Source: Neckera pumila
Lineage: Eukaryota > Streptophyta > Bryopsida > Hypnales > Neckeraceae
DNA length: 64,000 nucleotides
NCBI GenBank assembly: GCA_963969595.1
Contig: OZ018409.1
Location: 14,788,975-14,852,974, forward strand
Direction: 5' to 3'
Below are positions 37,421-54,868 of the stretch, piece by piece. A program made the translations under genes and the position numbers. The notes below the pieces were generated by a model. That model did not search any database. It had not been told where the DNA came from and saw nothing but the letters and a program-made list of their open reading frames with translations. Position 1 is the first letter of the stretch. Each line of letters opens with the position of its first letter.

Positions 37421-38352
37421 TTAACCCCTAAAGTTTCATGACTATGTTCTCACCAAAAACGCTCCAAAACTGCCATTTCTAATACAACTACCAAATTTTT
37501 GGAAAAAAACAATTTTTGACACATGTAACCGTAGGATCTTGTAGTATGATATTTTGAAAACATGTGGTAAAATTTTCAGAAAATTCCGCCGTGTGGATCA
37601 TAAGATATAAGCATTCAAAGTCTTGAAAACCATTTTTTCAATCCTGCGAAAAACCGGGCAGCTGCACTTTGCAAGCTCACTTTTCAATGAAAAAATGCCT
37701 ATAAAGATGGTGCTTCTTTGAATTCAGTTTCCTAAACAAGTTGGCTATATGCTTGAAAAATTTCACATCATTTTGAATTGTACAACATATAGGAAAAAAA
37801 TAGTAAGTAGAAAGAAGTAGAAAATGATTCAAAATACTAAATTGTTAAAATTTTAATCATGGAATTTAAAAATACCAATCCCAATGGTTGTAATGTTTTA
37901 ATAATCAATTTACATCCTAGGATTTTTTTTTTTTCCAAAAATATTGAAAATTGAGTTAAATAAATGACTTTAAAGTTTTTTTTAGAGGAGACAATCCATA
38001 ACTGCCCGCAAACCAAAAAACCTCATAACTTTTGACTCATTGAGTGAAATGGAATGACTCAAAGCTTTTTGAGTATATATAAATGTAGAGAACCAATTTT
38101 TAAAAAAAAATTCCGGAAAAAATGATTTTTTCTGATCTGCCCAAACTGCCTAGTTACAAAAAAAAGCAACATATTAGGTTACAACTTTTGACTTGTATTT
38201 CGAAATGTCATGAAACTTGGTATACATGGAGATATTCCTTGCCCCCACCTTCTATTAAAATTTCAGCCTCAAATATGGATATCTCTAGTCACAGGTACTT
38301 GCCCAAAATTTCTATACGGCCAAAAAACGCATGTTGGTCCTTTAGGGGTTAA
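37421..38352. mobile_element. TTAA-flanked TIR element, copy 5 (best ends)
   Basis: Bounded by TTAACCCCTAAAG and by TTGGTCCTTTAGGGGTTAA, with TTAA at both outer edges; 932 bp. The interior has GTAACCGTAGGATCTTGTAG near 37525 and no transposase-like frame. The 76-codon open frame at 38122 is not supported by the other copies. Confidence 0.8.
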
Positions 38353-39305
38353 CTACAGATACGAAAAAACTCCATAACTACAGAACCTTCATGGCTTTAA
38401 AAAATTTGAAGTGCTATATTAATAACTATTATTTAGTCATTTGAAAGTTAAAATAGTTGAATTCCTACAATCTAAAGTATATTAAGATTCATTTATCAAT
38501 TTCTAAAATATTAAATACTATATTTCTTTAAATGCCAAATGTCAAAGTAATAAGAGTATAAAATATCTTAATTAGCAATAAATAACCTTGTAGTGAGGCA
38601 AAACTCGAAGATGGCATGTAACATTAGCTTCTAAATGCCCACTACTTTTTTAAAGCCTCTTAGAATTTACACTAAACTATACAAAAAGCAAGACTAAGTT
38701 TTAAAGATTTTCTTGGAATTATAAATATAAAACTTTATATGCTTTCTAAAGATTACTTGAGGATAAAATACACATCAATATCACATATGGATTTAGTGTT
38801 TAGGATATATGAATAGAAATAACCAATACTTATTAAACACACATGTACACTCCAAAAAATAATAAAGAAACTAATGTGTCCAGGGAAAAATATAGGCACC
38901 TCTCACATTGCCTTTTATAGACAATTCAACCTCTACAACTTCCCAAGATAATTTTGAAATTCATAACAAAATTTCTAATAAGCACCACTTTCTAAAGTAA
39001 TATCAATCCTCTTTTTACTTGTCAAATGTATAATTGAAGTTACCAAAAAAATTCAAGGTTAAAGGACATAACATGTATATATATTATTTTTTTTATTCGT
39101 AAACCTGGATTCCTGCACCACTGTCACTACAATTTCAACTGTGTGGAAATATTGATTGTTGGTACTAGCCCAGGCCCAATACAAATGATATGAATGTAAA
39201 TGACCCTCCCTTAATGTAATAATCTCTCTAATATAATGAGCCCTAATGTTTATTGGAAGTTCTACTCTTTGATGTAATGTATCTTAATGTAATGTACCCT
39301 ATTGT
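38353..39305. other. AT-rich non-coding, no gene seen
   Basis: 39.18-39.30 kb repeats TAATGTAATG-type words. No coding sequence. Confidence 0.4.
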
Positions 39306-39583
39306 CACTAGAAGAAAACTACATTGGATTCCATAAAACCATGTAGGATTGGTTTTGTTGAATTCCTAGTTTCAAATGCAAAATTCTACATCGAAAAATG
39401 CATTCCAACACATTCCTATGCATTCCAACACATTCCTATGCATTCCAACACATTCCAATGCATTCCAACACATTCCAATGCATTCCAACGCATTCCAACG
39501 CAAAATTTTGTATTGGAAACTAGGATTTCAACAAAACCAATCCTACATGGTTTTGCAGGATCCAACACAATTTTCTTCTAGTG
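39306..39583. mobile_element. Small CACTA-like element with internal minisatellite
   Basis: Inverted arms of about 68 nt start CACTAGAAGAAAA on both strands and continue through the AACCATGTAGGATTGGTTTT block. The centre (39400-39500) is a tandem array of a 20-bp unit, CATTCCAACACATTCCTATG. Histidine/serine/proline-repeat open frames across it come from the array. Target duplication is unclear (TGT / TTG). Confidence 0.75.
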
Positions 39584-40398
39584 TTGCAATTAGAAGTTCT
39601 ACTATATTTGCAACGAGTATACACATTGAGGAGACAAGTCGGGCTCAAAAGTATAAAGGGGTCAATAGAAAAGTTTTGGTCCTATTGCATCCTATTGACC
39701 TATCTCAAAGTAAGACCAATGACAAAAAAATTTCAATGGACTTGAAAAGTTTCCACAATCAAATGTACTTACATACACACAAATTTGTAAATACACTCAT
39801 CCACCAAGCACTCTTATAGCTTGAGATTCAACAAATCAGATGCACTTAGGGCCTCCTCCATTTGAGTCAGTCGATAAAAAAAGCTCTACAAGACAAGAAG
39901 ATCCCACCAATTGACTTGCCAACATTGGTGAGCGGAAAAGGAGGAATTTTTGTTTCATTGATCATCGGTGGACAACCCCATTGTTGGAGATTGGTCTACC
40001 TTGAAGGAATCAATATGTGTGCTATTCTTACTTGCTCTCTCCCCACCCACCGGGTTCGCATGGAAGGACAATTGGTTGAGCAGATTGAGCAGACCCTGTA
40101 GCTCCCGTAGTTTGCCCGCCTGACTCACATGGAAGGAGGCCCTTACCATACTACCTTTCAGTTTGACACCGTTCTACAACCAACAACACCAGTAAACGTA
40201 GAGCGAACCCATTATGAGCTCAAGAAGGTAGCAAACGTAGGGCCTTCCCCTGAAAGCGTTTGCCTGGCAGAAAAGCTCATACTCCAAAGGTTGTCCCATC
40301 AACTGAAACAGGAATCACCCTGGAACCCACACAGAAGAACAACATGCCAACGTCATATAGCGTTGTCTTCAGGGAGCCAAGTACCCAGACCAAATTGA
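39584..40398 (+). pseudogene. Possible decayed coding sequence, unknown family
   Basis: One frame stays protein-like for about 270 codons with four stops. It contains KGGIFVSLIIGGQPHCWRLV, then VRMEGQLVEQIEQTL, and after two stops GGPYHTTFQFDTVLQP and LKKVANVGPSPESV. No family recognised. It is not a kinase, so it does not supply the missing phototropin domain. Confidence 0.25.
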
Positions 40399-41360
40399 GC
40401 AGTTGGATACGCGCTCAGATGTGTAGTCAATAAATGACTACGCACACCCAAACTTAAGTTTCTCAGTACAAAACAACAATTCCAGACAAAAATCTGCAAT
40501 AACACATCATGCGCAAATCAGCTCCATTCGCAAGGCTACCAGCCTTCAGCACATAAAACAGCCTCCTCAACAGAAATGCCGGAGAAATACAGGGTCATAA
40601 AGAGAACCGTTTCATCGTGGAAACATTACAACAAACAAATCGGAGGCAGCAGAAGAGCAAAAGATCTGGTCAAACGGAAACAATGATAGACAAACAAGCC
40701 ACTGAACCCCGCAACATCCGAGCAGACGGAACTGCCCTCTTTCACTCAAGGAAAGTCACAGCACAAACCCATCAGGTCGAAGAGAATCCTGAAAACAAGG
40801 ACCTGCAAACACGACAGGAGACTGGGTCCATGGCCAGCCCTCCATATTAGAGACTCGCTTTCTGCAACATCCTACCAAGACATATTCATAATAATCTTCC
40901 CGAGAAGAGAGACTGGTTGAACGAAGTCCATCACAGAGGAAAATGATCCCTAGCTGTAACATTCTGCCTGGACAAAGCAGTGAACTGCTGACCTAACTAG
41001 CACCCCAAAGAAGAATCTAGGCACATGGAAAAGTCACCGTGCCAAAAGGATTCACCAACACAACTTCGACTCACTCTTTAGTAGCCATTTACATGGCAAC
41101 CTGCTCAGGAGCGAAGTCGTACGAAAGTCCACCTGCAATAGCAACATAAAATAAGATTCTTGCATACATGAACTATATACAGTGATCCCGTTAAGAGATG
41201 CTTCTTGAACATCTTCCCCCAGAATCTATTACTGCATGCTCAAGCTCAACACAAAAAATGCTGACAAAACAAAGCATTGAGATGCAGCACGGCACGACCT
41301 CATTAAAAAAAAAAAATTCAAAGAAGGACTGGACGTACTTGAATATACATTGTCATCTAC
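40399..41360. other. 3' flank of CK2 alpha, no further gene recognised
   Basis: Lies downstream of the CK2 stop codon on the - strand, so its right part is probably 3' UTR. Short + strand frames (up to about 96 codons) have no recognisable motif. Confidence 0.4.
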
Positions 41361-44872
<3,512 letters not shown>

Positions 44873-45420
44873 ACATGTGTCCTGGACGACCGGTCGCGAT
44901 CCAACTCGAAAGCGCCCGCTTCTCCACAGAAAACGGACGCCTCAAACTTCCGAATGAATTCCTCAAACTGCACAAGATGTCGCATTCCTCGGGCTCCGGG
45001 GGCCACCGTGCAGCTCGAAACGATCCAAAATCTTCCCATAAAACGCCAGAAAATCGTCAGAGAAATTCCGGACCGGAAACGCAAACCTCGGCGGCCCTCC
45101 CGAAGTCCCCCGTGACCGGAACGAACTGCGAACGACAATGCAAACTGAAGAAAATAGCAACAAACACACGAGGATCCGAAACCGTCGGTGCCCTGCCAGG
45201 GAGGGCAAGTAGGAGGGAGAGGCCAAGCTAGGGTTTTTTTTGCTGGATGAGATGCCCGCATGATACTCATCCGGATATCAGGATGGGCCGGATACCATGA
45301 CGATCTCATCCGTTGCGGGAGATGCGTTGTTGGTATCCAGTCAGCATTTGGGGATCGGACCAACCCTTTTTTTACTGAAAATTTGGTGAAGAATTGTACT
45401 TCTACATTCATCGACCTTTA
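44873..45420 (-). promoter_or_regulatory. 5' leader and upstream region of CK2 alpha
   Basis: GC-rich to about 45.3 kb, then abruptly AT-rich. Open frames on both strands here are long for the region but show no protein motif and overlap the leader. No clear TATA box identified. Confidence 0.35.
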
Positions 45421-46976
45421 GGCCCCAAAAAAACTTTTTGAACATAGTAATGCACTATTTCATCTAAATTTCGCGACTTCATCCATATTTTTTAATAAAA
45501 ACGAAAAAAAAGTTGGTGAAAAAAGATTACTTTTATTTGGCAAAAAATAGATACTTATTTTGAAATGGTATAAGTTGCCCCCATGGTGCAAAAAAAAAGG
45601 TGTAGATGGGACAATAGATCTAGTGTCCCTACCTATGAAAGTCATTTTAGTTTGATTGATATGATCTGAGGTGAGGGCACGGTGATAAAATTTGAGTAGA
45701 AGCTTACTTGAGTCCCTTTAAAGAATCAGAAGATAAAGAGAGTCAAATTCTATAAGGGAATGCTTTTCTTAGTAGTTACTTGATAATCAAGTCACTTGAA
45801 AGAATCAAAAGATTATAAGAGTCAGTGCTAGAATACAAAGCTTCTCTTAGCGGATTTGTTTAATTATATGTGACAAATTTGTAGATGTAGACCATAAACT
45901 CTTGTTGATAAGGCCAATATGAATGAAGCTTTTGAAGGGAGTAGCTCACTATTTGAGCCTCATGGACGTAGAAGGCAAATTTCATTATCATTGTCTTGTT
46001 TGGGAAGTAAACCCTTTAGAAAAAATGGCATGCTTCTTCCCCCAAGAAATTCTCAAGTTTTTACATGACATTGGGGTCATTCAACTCTCTACCATAGTTG
46101 GATGGACTATAGCGGTACTAAACCAAATTAGACATTCTTACACTTGGCCAAGTGCACTAATCATATGCACAATTGTGTGTTGAAAAGTCACTACATCTAC
46201 TGGAGATTACAAAGATTTGGTGGCTGCAATAGTCTAGGGTATTGAAATTTGTCATTTAAATTGGAATATTCTTGTATTGGAGAATTCAAAGACAATTCTT
46301 ATCAGGCTAGATTTTGGTCAAGCCTAACAAATCTTTCACTTGCTCACTTGTGTTTTATCTTTTCTAGGCCATATCAAGATATTAATGTTTTCAATATCAT
46401 GTTTGCAATAGTTCTCATGCTCGATAGATACTAAAGAGTACATATGTAAATATCTCAATTACGTAGTGGTTTAACATCCAAAAGATGTGAGATGAAACCA
46501 AGTGAGAACATAATTCAAGGAAACAAAAAAACTCCCTATGTCACATTGTTCTTTTAATTTCTTTTTTAAACAAAACAAACACTTTATGAATAAGATAAAT
46601 CAATCATCACGGTTCAAATTTAGGGTGATTCAACCTAGCTCACATGTTTCCTTTCAATAAACAAGAAGAGAAAAAGAAAGATGCATGTTTCATATTTTTT
46701 GAAATTGAGCATTAAAAAAATCTAAGAACAAATGATCAAAAATTGGTCCCTAATATCAAGTCGCACTGCTTTCCATTAATTGGGGCCGGAACACTACATT
46801 GGGATTGGATTGAGGGCCCAATTGATGCAAATCTGGCTGGCTATTCATCTATCTCCAAAAGTACTATAAAACATAGGCCTAAGGAGTGTTTCCAAATTTT
46901 TCTAAGCCATGACCAATGTCATTCTCATCTTATATAAAATTGGCAATTTTTCAAATAGTTAGTCAATAGTAGTATA
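45421..46976. other. AT-rich non-coding, no gene seen
   Basis: Longest frame is 86 codons (45923-46183), without recognisable features. Confidence 0.4.
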
Positions 46977-47881
46977 TTAACCCCCAAAGGACCAACATGT
47001 TTAGAGGCCCAAAACTGCTTCAAAATACTTGTTCCCAAAGCTAGGTCAAGATCTTCATCATAATTTATTCTTTAACAAATTCAGATATATGATCCTTTAG
47101 TTAACTTGTTCAAATATATTGTCCCAAAACTTTAGATGGAATATCTCCATTGATTACAAGTTTAGGGTGCCTAAACTTCAAAATGTAGGCTTTTCTAGCG
47201 CATCCAAAAAGTGGATTTTTGTCTTTCAACATTGTTAGAAAAAGAAATCTCATATATCCTATAACTTGTGCATTTAGTCAATATATTTGAAAATGGGTTG
47301 AAAACATATGTAAATTTCTTACCAAAAAACTTTCATATTCATCTTCAAAAAATTGTAAAGTAGGAAGTAGTATTGAATAAAAAAAACTTAATCTACTGAT
47401 AACTTCTACAAAAAATTGAAAATTCTTAATTCCAATGGTGACATTGCTCTAATAAACAATTAATAGCTTTATTTTGCTTTTTATATAAAAAAAACTCCAA
47501 AATTGAGAATAAAAGACAATTTTATATGTTTTTTCTACCTTCATTGCCCTCAAACTAGAATTCCTCATAACTATTACTTTGTTATTCGGAATTGAATGGT
47601 TCAAATATTTTTGAGTAGATATCAATCTATAAAATATAATAAAGTAATTAATATATTTTTAGAATATATTTTTAGTTGACCTACTTGACATTGAAATAAA
47701 AAAAACTCTTCTAATTTTTTCAATATTTATCGGAATGACATGAAACAAGGCTTCACATGTAGATTGTAATGAATACTATCTATCCTAAAAATTTCATTCC
47801 AAATTCCAAATTATGATGTCAATTGATGCTGACCAAATATTCAAAAAGCCCAAAGTGACTCTTTGTTCCTTTGGGGGTAGA
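46977..47881. mobile_element. TTAA-flanked TIR element, copy 6
   Basis: Left end TTAACCCCCAAAGGACCAA; right end GTTCCTTTGGGGGTAG. Here the TIR has an extra C/G and an A-to-C-type difference mirrored on both sides (CCCCCAAAGGA / TCCTTTGGGGG), consistent with a distinct subfamily. Non-coding, about 0.9 kb. Confidence 0.7.
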
Positions 47882-50800
47882 GAATGGGCTATGCCTACGA
47901 TTCAAGCTTCACAGTCCTCCTATCTATTTGCTATCATTTTGTAACAAAATGTGAATGAAACTTTTATATTTATATTTTAGAAATGGAATCCTATGTCCTC
48001 TGTAAATACTGAAAATTTTAGATTTTTTGGTAAAAATTTGAAACTACCTTGAATTTTTTTTTAAAAGTGAAGAAAAATAAAAAATAAATAAAAAAAATGC
48101 TAAGAGAATCTTAAATTTCTAGTATAGGTGTATTTTATAATGTAGAACATCGTAATACAAATCAAAGTTATTCTTTAATTTTAACTTTAAAAAAATCAAC
48201 AAACCAAGATTATATTGTTATAAAATATTGAAAATTATGAATTTTTCAAAATGTTCAATTGGTGTGTAAAGTGCAGTTGATAACCTTCATTTCATTTGTT
48301 GAACTCAAATTCTAAAAAACCATGTTTATAGCTAAAACTTACATCAAGTATATATAGCAAAAAATTGCCAAAATACACTACAAAGGTGATCCATAGATTA
48401 AGCATCTTTTTCTTTAAAAAAATTCACAATACCTACTATTCGTTGAAAATGCATTCAAGCAACTTCCCCTTCCAAAAACAAATTGGATGAAATTTTTTTT
48501 GCAAGCTACAATACAAAAGACAATACATGTCTATATACGTATATAGTGTCCTTTCAGGATTAATCCTGAAAGGATTGAAGCTTATGATCTTAGTTTTGAA
48601 CTACAAAATCATAACACTTTGTATATTCCTAGGTTGTGACTATTTATTCTTGAAATTCTTCATTTTATTTTTTGGAGATGAAAGAAGATTGTTATCTACA
48701 AATCATAAAATTTTCATTTTTGTTGTAAAAGTTTAAAATTTATTGTGATTTTCTGAAGGAAATAGTGAAGAAAATTCTTATCAAATACAAAATCAACTCT
48801 AAAAATTTAAAAATTTCTCTATAGATGAATATTATAATATGAAACATCATGAAAAACATAAATTGTGCCTTTTTATAATTAAAAAATCAATTGACCATGG
48901 AACAAAAGGCTAGATATCAATTACGCGACATGTACACAATCAAAGCATGAAAGTCTTACTATGAGAGTCTACTTTTGGATTTGGATATACACCCTACAGA
49001 AGGTACATTTAAAAATTCATAATTTATTCCTAAAATATTTAAATAATGCATACTAAAGTACATTGGAATCCACTTTTAGTTGCTAAAAAGATTTAATAAA
49101 AATGATTAATGTTTACAAATAGATATTCTATTCAATTATAATTAGTAACAATTATAGGTTTGCATATTTTACCCTTTAAGGCCTAAAGCAAAGCCAAAAT
49201 TTAAATTTAAAGCAAATGAATAGGTTCACTTCTATAATTTATGAGAGCTTCTAAAATCATCCATCAAACACTTAGTGTCTCTTTTATTACTCCACAGTTA
49301 AATGGTGTTCTAAGAAGGTTGGCACTCTACATGAAAGACACGTGGGAATTTTAAGACACCATAGTATCATTTAGAAAGGGTGACAAAGACAAGGTCAAGG
49401 GTATATTTTGAAGGAGAATAATGACCTAATTGGAAATTGCCCTTTTAGTGTAATAAATTCGTTTCAAGGGAGACAGTCAAGTAGGGAATCTATGCTAATA
49501 GGTTCAATATCTAAATCAAAATATCTTGATTTAAATTCAATAGTCCAATTTGAAACTCTATAGCTAAAAACATTAATACAATGGCATTGCACTCATACAC
49601 TGGAATCACAATTGACACTTACACATCACATTAAGACTCACACAATCAACTCACACCATAACATAATTCCAACTCGAAGTATCATTTAGCAACCATAAAT
49701 ACAAATACATAATCTCCAATTAGGTATACAAATCATTCCTTCACAATTTCAATCAATTTCCACAATCATAGACATCCATATACATCACAAAGAGACCAAT
49801 TTGGCTAAGAAGATTGTTGTATTAAACTAAATTGGTGAGCATATCACTGATGAAAAGTTTTATAATTTGTTTAACAAGCTAGTACCAAGTATAAAGACAT
49901 AAAAAAATATCATATAGAAAAACTACACAAAATATGATTCTTCAGTCTTTAATAAAAAGGCAAAATATCTAAAGGAGATAAGAAGGAACCAAGAGTGGAT
50001 TCGTGATAATTAATATTTCTAATAACTTCTGTCTCATAATCTATATATTGAAATTCTTGTCTTTGGATAGAGATTTATTCTTATTGAAGGCCAAATTTCT
50101 ATTTAAGAACTTGAAAATGTTCTTGACTCCATTCTCATCTCAAATTTAGCTTTTTTTCTAACTATATGAGGTTACTCATAAGAAATTACAAATCTTTTGG
50201 CTTGTATATATTCCTTAGCTTGACTTTGGTGTACTAAAAGATATCTTCATTGAACATGGATCTTTATGTAGAAAAATATTTTCATCATTACTTATCACCT
50301 TGAGTGCCCTAGATGAGTGGATATATCTAAAAGTACTCAATTGTTGCAATGAATTAGACTTTGGAGTTGATTGGGACGGATTATCAAAAATGTAGGTGGT
50401 AATTCAATTTATATTACAAATACCTTTCATAAATTTTTTTTATCTAGCCAAGAATAAGTAGAATCTCCTAAATATGAGAGATTAAATGCATGGTTCTCTG
50501 TAAAATATGAACATATTGACTTGCTCAAATAGTGGACAAAGGAGAGTAACTTTGTTCTACATAGCATTTATGCCAAGCTTGGCCTCATTGGAAAAATCCC
50601 TTTTTTTGTATTCTGTAGAAAATCCAAAACTTGAATCTACGACTTCATTACTCAAAATACTTGATTTTATTTTGGATTTGATCGGTTGACGTGAAAATAT
50701 TCTTCAAACACATGAGTGTAATTAGAAATCATTTGAAGCACTTTTGATTTTCTCTTTTATTATCAAAGACAACAATGCACCTATTCTTCTTTTGAATTGC

Positions 50801-52200
50801 TTCCCTTCTGTAAATGAACAATAGTTTCTTAAGCATCTAACATACCATTCAAAATAAAGTTCTCTTATAGAAAAATCCTATATTACTATATCAAGGCTCT
50901 ATGCCACTTTCACTTCTACTAGTTCTTTGAGGTTCAATTAGTGTCTAGAGAATTTTGTTGAATTCTTTGTGATCGTCAAAAGGCAATGTGGAATCTCAAA
51001 AGTGCAAATTGGAGGTGGTGGTGGATGACTTCCTACCAAAAAGTCAACTAGAAAGTCCATCCAATTGTTGAATGCCACCTTCAAAAGTGGCAAAAATTGA
51101 ATTGTATCTTAGACAAATGAAAGGCATTCATTGAAGTCAAAAAAGTGTATTCTTTTGAATTGTATACATTTATACCCAAAACGTATTTCAAAATTGGCTA
51201 TATTGAAAGTAGTCAGAAAGAATGTGAATGCAGTGGTATAGTTCAATTGAATATGTTGTTGTAACTAAACAATCTTATACTTGAAAACATTGGAATCACT
51301 TTAATCAATGAACATTGAACTAGAAGAGATATACAATATATTCAAATATAAAATGCAAAGGCAAGTACACAATGGTTCTTCATATGAAGAATTTTTAGAA
51401 ATTTGATCCATGATTTCAAAACAATTGTATTTACTATTCTTATAAAAGGGTGTGAGTCCCAAGGTTGTCACCTGGAACTCAGAGTCTAAATTTTTTTGTT
51501 TTTTACTCATTTTAATGAGTAAATTGTTATCAAATTGACCAGTTATACTACTTTGTGAATAATTGAGATAGAATGATACCTGTTGAGATGAAAATCCAAA
51601 AAGCATCAAAACCATTCGAATATGTGCTCTTTCTTAAGTTCTAGTAGTAGAAATGGGTAAATGAGAGCCCAAATAGGAATTGGGAGAGTTCTAATTCCAA
51701 CCTACACCCAAATATTAGAATACTGATAGAATTTACAAAGAGTTTTTACCACGAAGATGCATACAAATAGTGAATTGGCTAAAAATAGTAAATGTAGGTC
51801 ATTATAGTTTACCAATAACTTAAAAAGCCCATGAGAGGAGTTTGGGTGAAAACCGAGCTTGAAAGAAAATATTGGTAAATAGTTGCCCCTTGGGACTTTT
51901 TAAGCCAAAATTCATAGAAAATCACGAGGAGGTGACCGCGATATGGAGACAGGTGTTTCTGACTTAGAAACATGCCAGGAGCATAATGGTGAAGACGGAT
52001 TGCCAAGATTCCCTCATACGAGGAAGATTCCTTTGTAAAGGAATTGAAATCAGGAGATAGGAATTTATTTCTCCTTGAATAAGCACCAATTTGGGTTGGA
52101 ATTTTGAATAAAGGGTTTGGGAACTTCCTAGAAGCTATCCAAATTATTTTGTAATTTTCCAAATTGCAGAAGATGACTCCCTGGGAAGTCAACCAAAATT
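47882..52200. other. AT-rich non-coding, no gene seen
   Basis: Contains a 26-bp perfect palindrome at 48549-48574 and a repeat related to 10.26-10.47 kb at 48940-49090. Longest frame is 104 codons (51615-51301, - strand), not recognised. Confidence 0.4.
48549..48574. repeat. Perfect 26-bp palindrome centred on TTAA
   Basis: Each half reads TCCTTTCAGGATT inward to the centre TTAA. It resembles the junction of two head-to-head TIRs like those at 8290-8310. Confidence 0.9.
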
Positions 52201-53700
52201 ACCACGAATTAAGAAATTCATAGAAATTAATCTGGTAATGGTAAAATCCCACTAAAAATCAGGATAGTGTATTTTAGTTTGAGTAAGAGCCTAATCAAGT
52301 TTCACGACATTCCAACATCGGTTACTACCCAAACCGGCGGCGCTAACGGAATTTAACGGAATTCCAAAACATTCCGCGAATGGACCGACGAATCACGAGC
52401 TGACAAAGTCTGAATTAAGTCAACAACAACTCTTTTTTGACATTCTTGGACCTTCCGGACAACCCTGGCTAGTTAGAATCAGCAAAAGTTATAAACTCCA
52501 AGAGTTGGATTTTCCACCTTTTTCACTAGGTTGGCAAAAACACTATCTTTTATGAAGAAAATCGACTTAGGAGTAGGGGGTTAGGGGGTCTTTAGACTAA
52601 AAAGGGTCTTCTGGAGCCAACGCCGCAGACCGTTTTCCATTTGGAGCTTTTCTCCAAAAGATATAGCCCATTCAGCTGTAGGGTAGAATTAGGCGTAGTA
52701 GTTAGTCATTTTAATTTACTTAGATATTATTTTAGTTTACGTAGATATTATTTAGAGTAAAAGGAGGTTAATGGGAACCCCAGAAAAGTATAAAAGGGCT
52801 CCCACCGACTCCCTTTGCACCCCTTTTCTTCATGTTGCTTGTAGAGCCGCCACGAGGCTCTGATATTTCACTTTGTATTTTTGCCAAAATCGTTGGCAAT
52901 TGTTGAGTTTTTGGTCTGGAACCAAAAACCCTGCTTTATATGTATTGGAGTCTTGAACTCCCTTTTTGTTGATTTTTGGTGCCATTCAAAGGACGTTGGG
53001 GTCCCTTTGAACCACTACTAACACATATTTTGTGCTTGTCTTTTGCACTTTTCATTTTAGTACTAACCCCAAGTACATTCTGACCGAATCTCGGCGCAGC
53101 CGGTAGTTGGAACCCTTGGATTTGTGTTTTGGGTCCGTTGTCTACTAACAAACTTCCTACCGAGCTTTTTTGGCGAGGAATTTCACACCTTTTAAGTGTT
53201 GCAAATTCCCCTTGAAGCCTAGACGTTGGAAGAAGTGGTCCAAGAGTCTTTTATATTTTAGAGTGAGTTGGGTGAGATCCAACCCTCATACTAACCGCTA
53301 AGTGGGAATTTGTCCGGAATTTGGGGCCATACCCCCCGATACGGCGAAGCTTTGCTCTTAGTTATAATTTTTAGTACTAATATTTTTAAGTTGAAGTTGT
53401 TTTGTCAAACATTGGAGGCACTACCCTTCAGGACGCCGAAGCTTCGTCCTTAAACAAAATTTTAGAAATACTCAAAAAAGCATAAAAAGAGTGGTTGTTA
53501 GTTGAGTCAGACCGTTGTACGGCAAAGCTCTTCCAAAAAATTCCTAGTTAGATTTCCATTAGAGGGTCCCCATAGGGGAGATCCAAAGTTTGGTGTGGGA
53601 ATACCAATTTGGGATTACCCAAAAATTGGCAAAACAACCGCCCAACCTTAGAATTTCAGTCAGCCAGAAAGGCCAGAGGAAGCCAGTCAGCCTCGATACC
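52200..53700 (+). repeat. LTR-like block with TATA box
   Basis: Composition is more balanced than its flanks. It has TATAAAAG at 52789-52796 followed by CTCCCACCGACTCCC, a 24-bp tandem duplication ending in GTAGATATTATTTAGAG just upstream (about 52718-52762), and three CGGCGAAGCTT-like segments about 85 bp apart (53.34-53.53 kb). This resembles a solo LTR or leader of an LTR element. No paired copy in the window and no certain ends. Confidence 0.35.
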
Positions 53701-54801
53701 CAGGCAGTGTACAGTGCTGGGTATTTAGTTACCGCTTGCCATCATTAGACTCACAGTCAACCATCCATCAATCCAACGGGCCCCAAAATTTTATTCTTTT
53801 TTCTTCCATTTGATTGGCTTGGAAAGTTGAGAAACCAAAAGGGAGAGAGGGTCAGACAGAGTCTCAAGCCTTCCAAAAACCTCAGAAAAAACTCTGAAAT
53901 TTGAATTAGAGAAGTCCAGTCCAGAAACCGAGAGGGAGGTAGCCGGCAGGGGCTCAATTTGTAACAGAGTCATACCAATTGATAAAAAGATAATTGGACC
54001 AGAAAAAATCAACTCTATTTGACCAAAAACCCCGTCAGTGAAGCTCTTCCGTCCAGCAAGGGCCTTCAACAAGCTTCTTCAATCAACAGGGAACCAGACC
54101 ACACACAACTTTGAGCTATTGCCACAACTAAATTCATTTGAGGTGATTATGATCTAAAATTTCATTCCAGATTCAGTACTAGCATAGAAGGAAGAGCAAA
54201 AGGATCTGAAGTAATTGGAGAGAAGGGCCATCAAAGTCAAGGTAAGCCTTGTTGAAGTTTAAAACACATGCTTTGACATAGATTAGAATATAACTCAAAG
54301 TCAACAAATAAAAGAACAAAATAACAATTGACTTGCTAATGGTTCTAGAAATTAGTTAAATTTAGAGAAGACTTAGAAACCATTTAGTGAATAAAATTTG
54401 ACTTCCTTAATAGTCCAACCAAAATTCTAAAGTTTAGATTTTCTCAAAGATTTGCCTTTGAAAAAAGAAAGACTTTGGTGGAAAGAAAAGCTATCACCAT
54501 AAGAAAAGATAAGGGGCAATTAAAAATATTTCTAGAATTATTTAGACCATAGAAAAATTTAGAATCACTTTAGTTGCTAAAATTTAACTTACAAAATATC
54601 TCAGATCATTCAGAAATTAGAATTGTTAGTATTTGCCTTAGACAAAATTAAAGTCCTAGACAAAGGAATATTTGAAACCATAAACATACAACCCATTTAG
54701 TATTAGGAGAGAAAATAATAGACTAAAATTAACAAGATTAGAAAAAACAAAAATCAAACCACTATCATAGACTTTTAAATTAGAAGAAATCAGAACATCT
54801 T

Positions 54802-54868
54802 GGAACAACATCAAGGTTTAGTAGGGAAAAACAACATCAAGGTTTAGTAGGGAAAAACAACATCAAGG
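54802..54868. repeat. 26-bp tandem repeat, about 2.5 copies
   Basis: Unit ACAACATCAAGGTTTAGTAG plus GGAAAA, repeated without change. Confidence 0.9.

Noticed and set aside
39324..39581. Histidine/proline/serine-repeat protein
   Set aside because: Produced by the 20-bp minisatellite inside an inverted-repeat element; no independent coding support.
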